The position numbers and the translations under genes were made by a program. Under the pieces are notes generated by a model, which did no database searches, was not told where the DNA came from, and worked only from the letters and a program-made list of their open reading frames with translations. A stretch of 64,000 nt of DNA from Faecalibacterium sp. I4-3-84 (GTDB lineage: Bacteria; Bacillota; Clostridia; Oscillospirales; Ruminococcaceae): the NCBI RefSeq assembly GCF_023347255.1, contig NZ_CP094466.1, positions 2,604,001 to 2,668,000 of the forward strand. Direction: 5' to 3'. Each line of letters starts with the position of its first letter. Position 1 is the stretch's first letter. Of the stretch, positions 56,434 through 64,000 are shown in pieces.

Positions 56434-58876
56434 AGTTTTCGCTCCAACCCCAGCAACTTTTATATTTTTTCTCATCTGGAAGATAGTTGTTAACGGAGAC
56501 GATCATAAAAACATCCTCTGGATTAGTTAAGTCTACATGGTGATTCATTATGGTTATTCCCCTATAACTTTGTAAAATTTTACTTGCCGTCTTTAATCTT
56601 TCGCTAAAATGATCATAAATAACCTCGAAACTTGGACTGCTGGACATCACATGAGCTATTCGCTGTTTCCAATTTGTTTGAAGAATATCACGATTTCCAA
56701 TACCGACAATGTCATGTTGACGAAATTGAAGTTGTTGTGCGATGACCGACAAAATCGATAGATTCTTCGAGTCCTTTTTGATAAACTCCTTTAAAGTTGT
56801 ATCGATTGAGTCTTTCCAACAAGATGCCCCGTTAAATTCACCCCAAATAATAGCAAGCCCACTAATTAGAGCATACTCAAAAAATGGCGCACTAGCAACA
56901 TGAAATACAATTTCCGCCAGATAAGCTTCTTTATGTTTTATTACATCCGTTCGAATGTATTCTTGGTAGAGAAGCACCAAGTCAAAATATCCTCTATATA
57001 TTTTTTTGAATCTTTCAAAGTCATTAGATTCAATTGACCGAATAAGTGCTTCCGAAACATGATTATAGCAAAGCCCCAAAAAGTCTGGATAGTCTTCTCG
57101 ATTTTTCCAGTGGTCTAGCGCATCTGATACACTACATTTTATAAGAACAGCCGGAAGATTAGTTTCTATTTTTTGAATAGTCTGAACTAATGAGTCTGTT
57201 GAAACTTTTTGCCAAAGAATTGATTTTTCAATATGCTTATTTTCTAACTGTATCAAAATCTTTTCAATTAAAAGAATAGCGCGTTTGCTTTTGTTGAGTA
57301 TTTCAAACACGTGTGACAGAGCAGTTGCAGCAGCTTGACAATGGTTTTCTGTATTTAGCTGTATACCAATTTCATACACTTCTTTAATTGAAAACTCAAT
57401 GGTGCCGATTACAATACCAATATATTGATATATTTCTTTAGCAACAATTTGCTGAATATACCAATTAGCTGTCAATTTTTTGTTTTCAATGGATAGCTCT
57501 GCGGAAATCTGGGTAAATAATCTTTTGCACATTTCTCCATTCAGATATGGAACATACTGAATATCACACTGGTCAAAACTGGAATAGGTTGTGCATTGAT
57601 GCAAAACACTTTCGACATTCAGATTCGAAAGATATCTAGTTATTCCAAGAATCAATTCAACATAATTTGAACACATAATATCAACTATAGACAGTGCATT
57701 TTCTTTATCAAGGTCATCGCTCGACAAGTGTTTACAAATAACAGTCCATGATGATATTTTGATTTTTTTCAGAACAGAACCCCAATAGTCACATTGTCTT
57801 TTTTCTCCAGCTATCAGGGTCAAACTTTGAAGACACACAAAATATTGTTGCAATACTAGAATGTCATCATCTCTAAGGATTTTATTGAGACATTCTTGAT
57901 TTACTTTTAATAATGCGTTTTCAAACCAATAATTATCTGTTACCATTTTCGGTTGTATAGATGTTCCGGTTTGAAGAGCTAATCTTATTTCGGTATCATC
58001 CGTTGCATGCCATTGCGGATATTGAGCTTTTTTCTCAAAACAAAGTGAATCATATTGGATGTTTTGTTTTTTGTCCCAATAAAATTCCAGGAGCGCAACG
58101 GATTTATTCATAAATAGACCCATTGATTCGTTTTGATTTTTGGGAATATTTGCATTATATTGACCTATTTCAAAGAGAATATAAACGTCATGACTTGCAA
58201 TTTTCTTATAATGATTTTGAAAGCTTTGATCTGTTGTAAATATGTTGCGCTTAGAGACTTTTTTAATGATATTATAGAGATTCTGAAATTTTGCATCTCC
58301 AACAGAAAAAGTATCTGAAAGCATATACGAACGATTTCCTGTAACACTGAATGTTATAACCATTTGGACAGTTAGAAAAAGTAGAACAATAATGGATGCC
58401 ATTCCTAAAGGTTGTTTAAAGACACATTCAAACAAAAAAATGGAGCAAACAACGATATATCTAATAATTTGATTAATGCAGCTATTGGTTATAACATCTC
58501 TTTGATATAGCGTTGCTAAGTCTGAAGGAACATTCGAATATTTTGCAGAAAAAATAGAAGAAATGTTCGCACAATAAAGTCCTAAAATCACCCCCGCGAT
58601 GCCCATTCCACCAATTGTGATATCTTTAAACATATCCAAAGATATAGAATCCAGCTTTAGGTAAGAAAGCAGTAACGCATCACATTTCTTTAATAAAAGA
58701 ACAAAGACGATTGCGAGAAATATCTGCCATAAAACGACCTTTAAGATATCAAACTGAATGTGCAGTAATTTGCATTGTTTGGAAAACTTTTCCTTCAAAA
58801 CATATATTAATCGTTTCGTGTCAAAAACAATTTTTTGAAAAAATTTTTTGATAGTCCAATACAGTCTTGTATTCAT
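56423..58876 (-). CDS. Four-helix membrane protein with large cytosolic domain
   Basis: An 817-residue protein. A TTG start is possible upstream, but GGAAGGAAAT places initiation at ATG 58876. Hydrophobic helices lie at about residues 44-63 (ILKVVLWQIFLAIVFVLLL), 84-104 (ITIGGMGIAGVILGLYC), 137-153 and 157-176. The remaining 640 residues are soluble and helical with no recognised catalytic motif. This layout (membrane anchor plus long sensor or effector domain) is seen in membrane effectors of abortive-infection systems, but there is no family match. AT-rich, 95 bases downstream of the nuclease gene and behind a terminator, so it has its own message. Confidence 0.75.
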   Translation of the reverse strand: MNTRLYWTIKKFFQKIVFDTKRLIYVLKEKFSKQCKLLHIQFDILKVVLWQIFLAIVFVLLLKKCDALLLSYLKLDSISLDMFKDITIGGMGIAGVILGLYCANISSIFSAKYSNVPSDLATLYQRDVITNSCINQIIRYIVVCSIFLFECVFKQPLGMASIIVLLFLTVQMVITFSVTGNRSYMLSDTFSVGDAKFQNLYNIIKKVSKRNIFTTDQSFQNHYKKIASHDVYILFEIGQYNANIPKNQNESMGLFMNKSVALLEFYWDKKQNIQYDSLCFEKKAQYPQWHATDDTEIRLALQTGTSIQPKMVTDNYWFENALLKVNQECLNKILRDDDILVLQQYFVCLQSLTLIAGEKRQCDYWGSVLKKIKISSWTVICKHLSSDDLDKENALSIVDIMCSNYVELILGITRYLSNLNVESVLHQCTTYSSFDQCDIQYVPYLNGEMCKRLFTQISAELSIENKKLTANWYIQQIVAKEIYQYIGIVIGTIEFSIKEVYEIGIQLNTENHCQAAATALSHVFEILNKSKRAILLIEKILIQLENKHIEKSILWQKVSTDSLVQTIQKIETNLPAVLIKCSVSDALDHWKNREDYPDFLGLCYNHVSEALIRSIESNDFERFKKIYRGYFDLVLLYQEYIRTDVIKHKEAYLAEIVFHVASAPFFEYALISGLAIIWGEFNGASCWKDSIDTTLKEFIKKDSKNLSILSVIAQQLQFRQHDIVGIGNRDILQTNWKQRIAHVMSSSPSFEVIYDHFSERLKTASKILQSYRGITIMNHHVDLTNPEDVFMIVSVNNYLPDEKKYKSCWGWSENYES

Positions 58877-58930
58877 GCTGGATTTCCTTCCACCGACCAA
58901 ACAAAGGTCTTACGCAAAAAATACTATATA

Positions 58931-58966
58931 TCAAAAAATCGATTGAACAAAATTCAACCGATTTTT
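58931..58966 (-). terminator. Terminator of ATPase-nuclease pair
   Basis: On the minus strand AAAAATCGGTTGAA and TTCAATCGATTTTTT pair around TTTTG, giving a T-rich exit. It lies just after the nuclease stop and separates the two gene pairs of the island. Confidence 0.75.
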
Positions 58967-58971
58967 ACGAA

Positions 58972-59394
58972 TCATATATTTTCGGATAATTGCTTTTCCT
59001 TTATAATGGCATTTTTATTACGCTGTTTCCACTTTATAACAGAGCTTTCTTGAATCTTATGTGTTCCAGTTTTATATACGATTCGTTTGAAAACGATGTA
59101 CTCAGAAATCGACCAATGAATCTCTCGAATGGTACTTTCAATTTGCTCAATGGCATGAGGAATATCAGAGCCTTTGAGTTCAATATAATAGGCATTTCCT
59201 TTAGTATCATCTAATAAAAGCCAATCACACCGTTCAGGATCATGTCCTTTAGGAAAGACTTCTCCATCTACTTTGAATTGTCGAATAGCCTTCTTGTCAG
59301 GATTTTTTGCCTCATGTTTACATCCATTCTCTGAAGATACAAATGATGAGCAAGTTCCTGCACGATAAGGTACACAGTTATTGATGTTCGGCAT
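58972..59394 (-). CDS. PD-(D/E)XK-like nuclease of ATPase-nuclease pair
   Basis: A 140-residue protein. ATG 59394 overlaps the ATPase gene by 17 bases. The motif D57-x14-E72-L-K74 (RCDWLLLD ... YYIELKG) has the spacing and hydrophobic strands of PD-(D/E)XK nucleases, with a following helix containing Gln84 (HAIEQIEST). N-terminal cysteines (C7, C15, C25) may bind metal. In ATPase-nuclease defence pairs the ATPase senses invasion and gates the nuclease. This is inferred for the pair here. Confidence 0.7.
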   Translation of the reverse strand: MPNINNCVPYRAGTCSSFVSSENGCKHEAKNPDKKAIRQFKVDGEVFPKGHDPERCDWLLLDDTKGNAYYIELKGSDIPHAIEQIESTIREIHWSISEYIVFKRIVYKTGTHKIQESSVIKWKQRNKNAIIKEKQLSENI

Positions 59395-60718
59395 TATCTG
59401 AATCCTCAAAATTTTTATCAATAATGAAATCACTCATATTGTTGATGTCAACAGACGCTTGGTCTATCAATTCGTTTTTTATTAGAGTCAACTCATCATC
59501 TTGGTCTAGTGCATCTTCTATAGAACCGCCCCTAATATAACTGGCACTCACTTGTTTTGGGTCAAGCCAATATCGTTTGCGCAACTTCTGTTTAATCTTT
59601 TCGCCAGCATTACCTTTGCTTTGCCCGGCTTGAAGCATATAGTTAAAAGTTCCGAGCAAATAAGGACTATGGGTCGTAATAAGCTCTGCATTTTTTTCGT
59701 CATTGAGGAAAAGTCCCAAAAGCTCACCAACACTACGTTGCGAACTTGGATAGAGATGAGACTCTGGTTCTTCAAGGATTAAAAAAACTCTTTTATCTTC
59801 AATCAGATAATAAAAAAGTAAATTGAATACCCAAATGATTTCTTGCTGGCCAGAGGAGGTGAAATTGATTTTAATATATTTACGCTCATCTAAATACAAA
59901 CGCTCTTCACCATCTACATAACGATAGCTACCACCCAAAATTTCTGTCGCTTTCTCGCAAAGAAGCTTGATGGCTGGACGATTCGATTTGAATTTTTTTG
60001 CAGCTTCAGAATCTTCGGAAGCCATCACATCATCTATATATCCAGATAACCCACGCCCAAATAAAGGCTTTAATTTTAAAATGGTTTCAATATAACGTTT
60101 GGTTACATAGTCAATCTGGCGAAGCTGTGATCCCTCCAATGAAGTGAAGATATAGTTCATCTGCTCACTCAGTATTGTAATCAGGTTACGGCCTGCTGGA
60201 ATAAACACGGTCTCGTATGGATCATGGAGGGTTTTGGTGAGCACTTCTTCCCAATGGCCTTTCTTAAAAGCGTATGGATCGAGAAATACGTTGTCATCCA
60301 ATTCTTGAAATAACTCTAAGAAGCCTTCCGAAAATTGAATATTAACATAATTGTGTCCCGGACGCTCGTAATCTTCATTCAAAGAAACACAAAGAGACAT
60401 TTTTTCATCGCCGTAGACGTAATCCAGCATCATATCAGAGGGCATAATCCACGAAGTTCCAAAAATTTGCAGAAATTTATCTTTCATTCTAGCCTGCATA
60501 GCACATTTCCAGTCAGTCTTGGCTGAAAAGACTTTAGAAGGACCACCCTGCATCATGATATTTAAAATGTCTTGCTTAATCGAACGACAATAGTATATAG
60601 CTTTTGCAACAGTACTTTTTCCGTTTGACTGTGGGCCAGTAAATACATTGAATTGCTTTATTTCTAATGTGCATTCATTGATTGGTCCTAACTTCTTTAT
60701 ATGAATTGTATGGTTCAT
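59378..60718 (-). CDS. AAA family ATPase, OLD/ABC-like, of ATPase-nuclease pair
   Basis: A 446-residue ATPase. ATG 60718 follows AAAGGTG, giving MNHTIHIKKLGPINECTLEI. Walker A is GPQSNGKST (28-36), the ABC-type signature SSGQQEI is at 288-294, Walker B is FLILEEPESHLYP (312-324), and the switch TTHSPYLL is at 348-355. This is the SMC/ABC-like AAA_15/AAA_21 architecture of OLD and related defence ATPases. No TOPRIM domain is fused, and the nuclease is separate. It is encoded in AT-rich DNA and is the first gene of the minus-strand island. Confidence 0.85.
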   Translation of the reverse strand: MNHTIHIKKLGPINECTLEIKQFNVFTGPQSNGKSTVAKAIYYCRSIKQDILNIMMQGGPSKVFSAKTDWKCAMQARMKDKFLQIFGTSWIMPSDMMLDYVYGDEKMSLCVSLNEDYERPGHNYVNIQFSEGFLELFQELDDNVFLDPYAFKKGHWEEVLTKTLHDPYETVFIPAGRNLITILSEQMNYIFTSLEGSQLRQIDYVTKRYIETILKLKPLFGRGLSGYIDDVMASEDSEAAKKFKSNRPAIKLLCEKATEILGGSYRYVDGEERLYLDERKYIKINFTSSGQQEIIWVFNLLFYYLIEDKRVFLILEEPESHLYPSSQRSVGELLGLFLNDEKNAELITTHSPYLLGTFNYMLQAGQSKGNAGEKIKQKLRKRYWLDPKQVSASYIRGGSIEDALDQDDELTLIKNELIDQASVDINNMSDFIIDKNFEDSDNAEHQ

Positions 60719-60912
60719 AAGTTCACCTTTAGTGTTTTGTGTCACATTTTCAATGGCTTCGTAAGCTCTTTTTAAGCATTATACCACAGTTTCATTTTCA
60801 ATGGAATAGCTGTAATTACCTTCTTGGACTGCTGCTCTTTGAAGTCGATAACTCATCCGTACTCGAAGAAATCACAAAATTAGATGATTCACAATCAAAA
60901 AGGAGGATGCCT

Positions 60913-61167
60913 ATGGATAAAGACTTTATGCTGAACTATTTTAACAAAGCCGTACAGACTGAATGGGAGGAGCTGCTGAAAACACCGCGCTACCAACCGG
61001 CAGCAAGTAAGCGTGACGCAATCGAACGGGAGTTCTTTCGGATGCTGAACGATGAGCAGAAACGCAAGTACCTTGATTTGGAATCCGCCGTCATATTGGC
61101 AGAATGTGACATCGCAGAAGCCATGTATATGAAAGGTGCCGCAGACCGTGAGATGATGATCCGTTAA
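60913..61167 (+). CDS. Small helical mobile-element protein
   Basis: An 84-residue protein starting MDKDFMLNYFNKAVQTEWEE. AAGGAGG precedes ATG 60913, which is downstream of a longer open frame with no ribosome site. It is charged and helical (KRDAIEREFFRMLNDEQKRK, AECDIAEAMYMKGAADRE). It lies 4 bases before the RepA gene, so it belongs to the replication operon of the element. Function unknown. Confidence 0.6.
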   Translation: MDKDFMLNYFNKAVQTEWEELLKTPRYQPAASKRDAIEREFFRMLNDEQKRKYLDLESAVILAECDIAEAMYMKGAADREMMIR

Positions 61168-61171
61168 TGCC

Positions 61172-62038
61172 ATGAGTTACGACTACTTCTACGGTCAGTC
61201 GGGCGAATTGTTCTCCTATTTCCGCATCCCCAAGGCACTGTTCCAAGACCACCGCTTCCGGCAGCTCTCCACCGATGCCCGGACACTGTACGGCATTCTG
61301 CTGGACCGCATGAGCCTGTCGGTCAAGAACGGCTGGCTGGACGAGCAAGGGCGGGTGTATATCATCTACACCGTCCGGGAAGTGCAGGAATCCCTCTGTT
61401 GTGCCGAACACAAATCGGTCAAGCTGTTCCGGGAACTGGAGGACATGGACCTCATTGAGCGCAAACGCCGTGGTCTGGGCAGACCCAGCCTGATCTACGT
61501 CAAGGACTTTTCCTCCGGCTTGCCAAAAGCGCAAGTACAGAATTGCCCAAACAGCAATTCAGGCGCTGCCGAAAGCGCAACTCTGGAACAGCCAAAACCG
61601 CAAGCAAATAAGACTGATAAGAATAAGACAGAGTGGAACGATCCTGACCCTATCTATTCCGGGGGCATCCGAGAGCAGCTTGAGGATTATTTTTATCAGG
61701 CGTTGGAGGTAGACCTCCTGCTCCGGCTCTGCCCGGATGATGAGGATACCATCTATCAGATCGTAGACCTGCTTGTGGACACCTGTTCCACCAAACGCAA
61801 GATATTGCGGATCGCCGGAGATGACAAGCCCACCGAGGTGGTACGCAGTCGGCTGAAAAAGCTGAACGCCGACCACATCCGTTTTGTGCTGGGCTGTCTG
61901 GCGGAAAACACCGCCCCGGTGCGGAACATGAAGCAGTATCTGCTGGCGATGCTCTACAATGCGCCCACCACCATGAACCTCTACTATCAGAACAAGACAA
62001 ACCACGACTTTGCGCGCGGTTCACCGAAAGCGGGGTGA
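61172..62038 (+). CDS. Replication initiator RepA_N family protein
   Basis: A 288-residue protein with the RepA N-terminal winged-helix domain (FSYFRIPKALFQDHRFRQLS, DARTLYGILLDRMSLSVKNG) typical of replication initiators of Gram-positive plasmids and integrative elements. The C-terminal part (IREQLEDYFYQALEVDLLL, RKILRIAGDDKPTEVVRSRL) resembles the DUF6017 segment found on such proteins. It starts just after the 84-residue gene and is followed by parA, a normal replication-partition order. Confidence 0.88.
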   Translation: MSYDYFYGQSGELFSYFRIPKALFQDHRFRQLSTDARTLYGILLDRMSLSVKNGWLDEQGRVYIIYTVREVQESLCCAEHKSVKLFRELEDMDLIERKRRGLGRPSLIYVKDFSSGLPKAQVQNCPNSNSGAAESATLEQPKPQANKTDKNKTEWNDPDPIYSGGIREQLEDYFYQALEVDLLLRLCPDDEDTIYQIVDLLVDTCSTKRKILRIAGDDKPTEVVRSRLKKLNADHIRFVLGCLAENTAPVRNMKQYLLAMLYNAPTTMNLYYQNKTNHDFARGSPKAG

Positions 62039-62870
62039 TGTTATCGCAAAGAAAGCTACGATTATCGCGGTTACCAATCAAAAAGGTGGTGTGGGGAAAA
62101 GCACCACCTGTGAAAATCTAGGCATCGGGCTGGCAATGGAGGGCAAAAAAGTCCTGCTGGTGGATACTGATCCACAGGGTTCACTTACCATCAGCATGGG
62201 CTGGCAGCAGCCCGATGAACTGCCCACCACCCTTTCCACCCTGATGCAGAAAGCCATGAACGACCAGCCCATCCAGCCCGGTGAGGGCATCCTGCACCAC
62301 GCAGAGGGCGTTGACTTGATCCCTGCCAACATCGAACTGGCAGGGCTGGAAGTGGCTCTGGTAAACAGCATGAACCGGGAAAAGATGCTGAAACAGGTGC
62401 TGGACAGTGCCAAACGGGAGTACGATTTTATTTTGCTGGACTGTATGCCATCGCTGGGGATGCTCACCATCAACGCACTGGCGGCGGCAGACGCCGCCCT
62501 GATTCCTGTGCAGGCACAGTACCTTTCCGCAAAAGGTCTGGAACAGCTTTTGCAGACCGTCCAAAAGGTCCGGCGGCAGATCAACCCGAAGCTGAAAATC
62601 GAGGGCATTCTGCTGACCATGACCGACAGCCGTACCAACTACGGAAAACAAATCAGCAATCTGATCCGGCAGGCATACGGGAAACACCTAAAGGTGTTTG
62701 AGCAGACCATTCCACGGTCCGTCCGAGCAGCAGAAACTAGTGCCGTGGGCAAGAGCATTTTCCAGCACGACCCCAAGGGCAAGGTGGCAGAAGCCTACAA
62801 ATCTCTTGCGAAGGAGGTGCTGGCAGATGCCGATCGACAGCGGAAACTTAGCTCTGAAAGGGCTAGATGA
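62010..62870 (+). CDS. parA: ParA family partition ATPase
   Basis: An ATPase of about 276 residues (286 from the TTG at 62010). The deviant Walker A KGGVGKSTT near the N-terminus, DTDPQGSL and LLDCMPSLGML are classic ParA/MinD motifs. The homologue-like start would be at AKKATIIAVTNQ, but the codon before it is ATC (62043) with GGGGTG 5 bases upstream, not ATG. The only canonical start in frame is TTG 62010, which lies inside repA. Initiation from ATC is possible. ParB follows with a 44-base overlap. Confidence 0.92.
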   Translation: MRAVHRKRGDVIAKKATIIAVTNQKGGVGKSTTCENLGIGLAMEGKKVLLVDTDPQGSLTISMGWQQPDELPTTLSTLMQKAMNDQPIQPGEGILHHAEGVDLIPANIELAGLEVALVNSMNREKMLKQVLDSAKREYDFILLDCMPSLGMLTINALAAADAALIPVQAQYLSAKGLEQLLQTVQKVRRQINPKLKIEGILLTMTDSRTNYGKQISNLIRQAYGKHLKVFEQTIPRSVRAAETSAVGKSIFQHDPKGKVAEAYKSLAKEVLADADRQRKLSSERAR

Positions 62871-63756
62871 CTTGTTTTCCACCGAAGAAAACCGACAGGA
62901 GGAACAGCGGGAGCAGGTACAGCAGATTCCCATTGATGCGCTGCACCCCTTCACCAACCACCCCTTCAAGGTGTTGGACGATGAAGCTATGACCCGGACG
63001 GTGGAGAGCATCGTTCAGTACGGTGTGCTGGCTCCGCTGCTTGCCCGTCCCCGCCCGGATGGTGACGGCTACGAGATCATCTCTGGGCACCGCCGTCAGT
63101 ATGCGGCGAAACTTGCCGGGCTGGATACCCTGCCGGTTATTGTGCGGAAAATGTCGGACGATGCTGCTGTGATATTGATGGTGGATTCCAATTTGCAGCG
63201 TGAACACATCCTCCCCAGTGAACGGGCTTTTGCCTACAAAATGAAGCTGGAAGCTCTAAAAAATCAAGGTGCTAGGTCAGATTTAACTTCGTGCCAAGTT
63301 GGCACGAAGTTCCGGGCAGATTCAGAACTTGCCGAAAGCGCTGGTGAAAGCGCACGAAACGTTCAGCGTTTTATTCGGCTCACCAATCTTGTTCCCGAAC
63401 TGCTGGACATGGTGGACGAAAAGAAGATTGCCTTTAATCCCGCTGTGGAACTTTCCTATCTGGACGAAAGCCAACAGCGGGATTTTTTAGAAGCAATGAA
63501 CGACACCCAGAACGCGCCGTCCTTATCGCAGGCGCAGCAACTGAAAAAGATGGCACAGCAGGGAGAGTTCAGCTACGAAAAAGCCTTTGATGTGATGGGG
63601 CAGGAGAAAAAAAGCGAGAAAGACACCGTGACCATCAAAAACGAGACCCTGCGGAAGTATTTCCCCCGCAGCTATACGCCTAAACAGATGGAGGAGAAGA
63701 TCATCCAGCTTTTGGATGCGTGGCAGAAAAAACAGCAGCGCCGCAACGAGCGCTGA
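62827..63756 (+). CDS. parB: ParB/RepB/Spo0J partition protein
   Basis: A 309-residue DNA-binding protein. AAGGAGG lies 7 bases before ATG 62827, which is inside parA. The ParB N-terminal domain has FTNHPFKVLDDEAM, IVQYGVLAPLLARP and the CTPase motif ISGHRRQYAAKLAG and LQREHILPSERAFAYKMKLE. A helix-turn-helix region (SARNVQRFIRLTNLVPELL) follows. It partitions the element with ParA. Confidence 0.92.
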   Translation: MPIDSGNLALKGLDDLFSTEENRQEEQREQVQQIPIDALHPFTNHPFKVLDDEAMTRTVESIVQYGVLAPLLARPRPDGDGYEIISGHRRQYAAKLAGLDTLPVIVRKMSDDAAVILMVDSNLQREHILPSERAFAYKMKLEALKNQGARSDLTSCQVGTKFRADSELAESAGESARNVQRFIRLTNLVPELLDMVDEKKIAFNPAVELSYLDESQQRDFLEAMNDTQNAPSLSQAQQLKKMAQQGEFSYEKAFDVMGQEKKSEKDTVTIKNETLRKYFPRSYTPKQMEEKIIQLLDAWQKKQQRRNER

Positions 63757-63766
63757 CCCGTAACGT

Positions 63767-63789
63767 AAGACCCGATGGGGTCTTTTTTG
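63767..63789 (+). terminator. Terminator of RepA-ParAB operon
   Basis: AAGACCC-GAT-GGGGTCTT followed by TTTTTG. Confidence 0.85.
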
Positions 63790-63815
63790 TTTGCAAAAAT
63801 TTGGAGGTAACGCCT

Positions 63816-64000
63816 ATGAACAACACGATTCCTTTTCACTCCGCAACCCATGCTCCGCAGATTACTGTGGATGTGAACATCCTGACCATGCTGAAACAGG
63901 CGGCATCCTGCCTGACCGAAATGGCAAGCGAGAATGTCTACCTTGCCGCCATCGGCCCGGGCATGGAACTGACCATTATCGTGGAGGAGGATGCCCCTTC
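63816..64000 (+). CDS. Unknown mobile-element protein, cut by window edge
   Basis: A partial frame of 61 codons beginning MNNTIPFHSATHAPQITVDV, with TTGGAGG 8 bases before ATG 63816. The visible part continues NILTMLKQAASCLTEMASEN and VYLAAIGPGMELTIIVEED. I do not recognise a family. Position after parB suggests a conjugative-element gene. Confidence 0.6.
   Translation, partial: MNNTIPFHSATHAPQITVDVNILTMLKQAASCLTEMASENVYLAAIGPGMELTIIVEEDAP

Noticed and set aside
1-64000. CRISPR arrays and intact insertion sequences
   Set aside because: No regularly spaced repeats and no intact transposase frame were seen. Only recombinase and relaxase fragments are present.

Overview
The window looks like the chromosome of a Gram-positive gut anaerobe of the Clostridia, most probably an Oscillospiraceae member close to Faecalibacterium. 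This is an inference from several features: high-GC coding regions, a single fatty-acid operon built around FabK, sigma-A promoters combined with CIRCE elements, desulfoferrodoxin and sodium-pump decarboxylase genes, and many Clostridia-type mobile-element remnants. No rRNA, intact tRNA or CRISPR array was seen.

Layout. 1-2850 (minus strand) is the 5' part of a mobile-element operon of small proteins, one with an LPD11-like domain, read from a strong promoter with a palindrome inside its spacer. 2959-11900 holds housekeeping and stress genes: a truncated ADP-ribosylglycohydrolase, Hsp20 under CIRCE control, a YitT protein, a zinc alcohol dehydrogenase, adenine deaminase, an HD protein, two Nudix enzymes and a Fic protein. 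11900-15400 carries a 210-bp noncoding element, a small mobile-element gene and a three-gene AbrB / unknown / HipA-like kinase module. 15400-25200 has a nicotinamidase-like hydrolase, a Gfo/Idh oxidoreductase, a flavodoxin-ferredoxin fusion, purine nucleoside phosphorylase, desulfoferrodoxin, a selenium/sulfur module (DUF3343, YedF, YedE, LysR), a broken nnrE and an SLC13-type permease. 25200-26340 has the second copy of the 210-bp element and a ParB-like remnant.

26560-29970 is a LicT-type antiterminator and a PTS EIICBA with a RAT/terminator leader. 30000-34500 has a ThrE split exporter, a second CIRCE-controlled Hsp20, a sodium-pump decarboxylase beta subunit behind a riboswitch-like leader, and several remnants. 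34500-40700 has a large hybrid sensor kinase, a UmuC/YolD pair and MsrA. 40800-49460 (minus) is a compact fatty-acid operon: acpP, accD, accA, fabH, fabK, a second FabK/nitronate-monooxygenase paralogue with a cysteine cluster, fabD, fabG, fabF, fabZ. 49500-54720 has a GntR regulator, a three-gene FAD oxidoreductase operon resembling anaerobic glycerol-3-phosphate oxidation, and a U32-like protein.

54790-60720 is a scar (serine recombinase tail, 3' tRNA-Ala fragment) followed by an AT-rich minus-strand cluster of four accessory genes: an AAA ATPase and a PD-(D/E)XK-like nuclease, then a four-helix membrane protein with a large cytosolic part and an unknown partner. It reads like a defence island and is the best candidate for an undescribed system. 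60900-64000 opens another conjugative or plasmid-like element (RepA, ParA, ParB). Mobile-element debris is common throughout: remnants, repeated terminator-promoter modules, duplicated gene tails and two copies each of nnrE, the HD gene and the 210-bp element in whole or in part.
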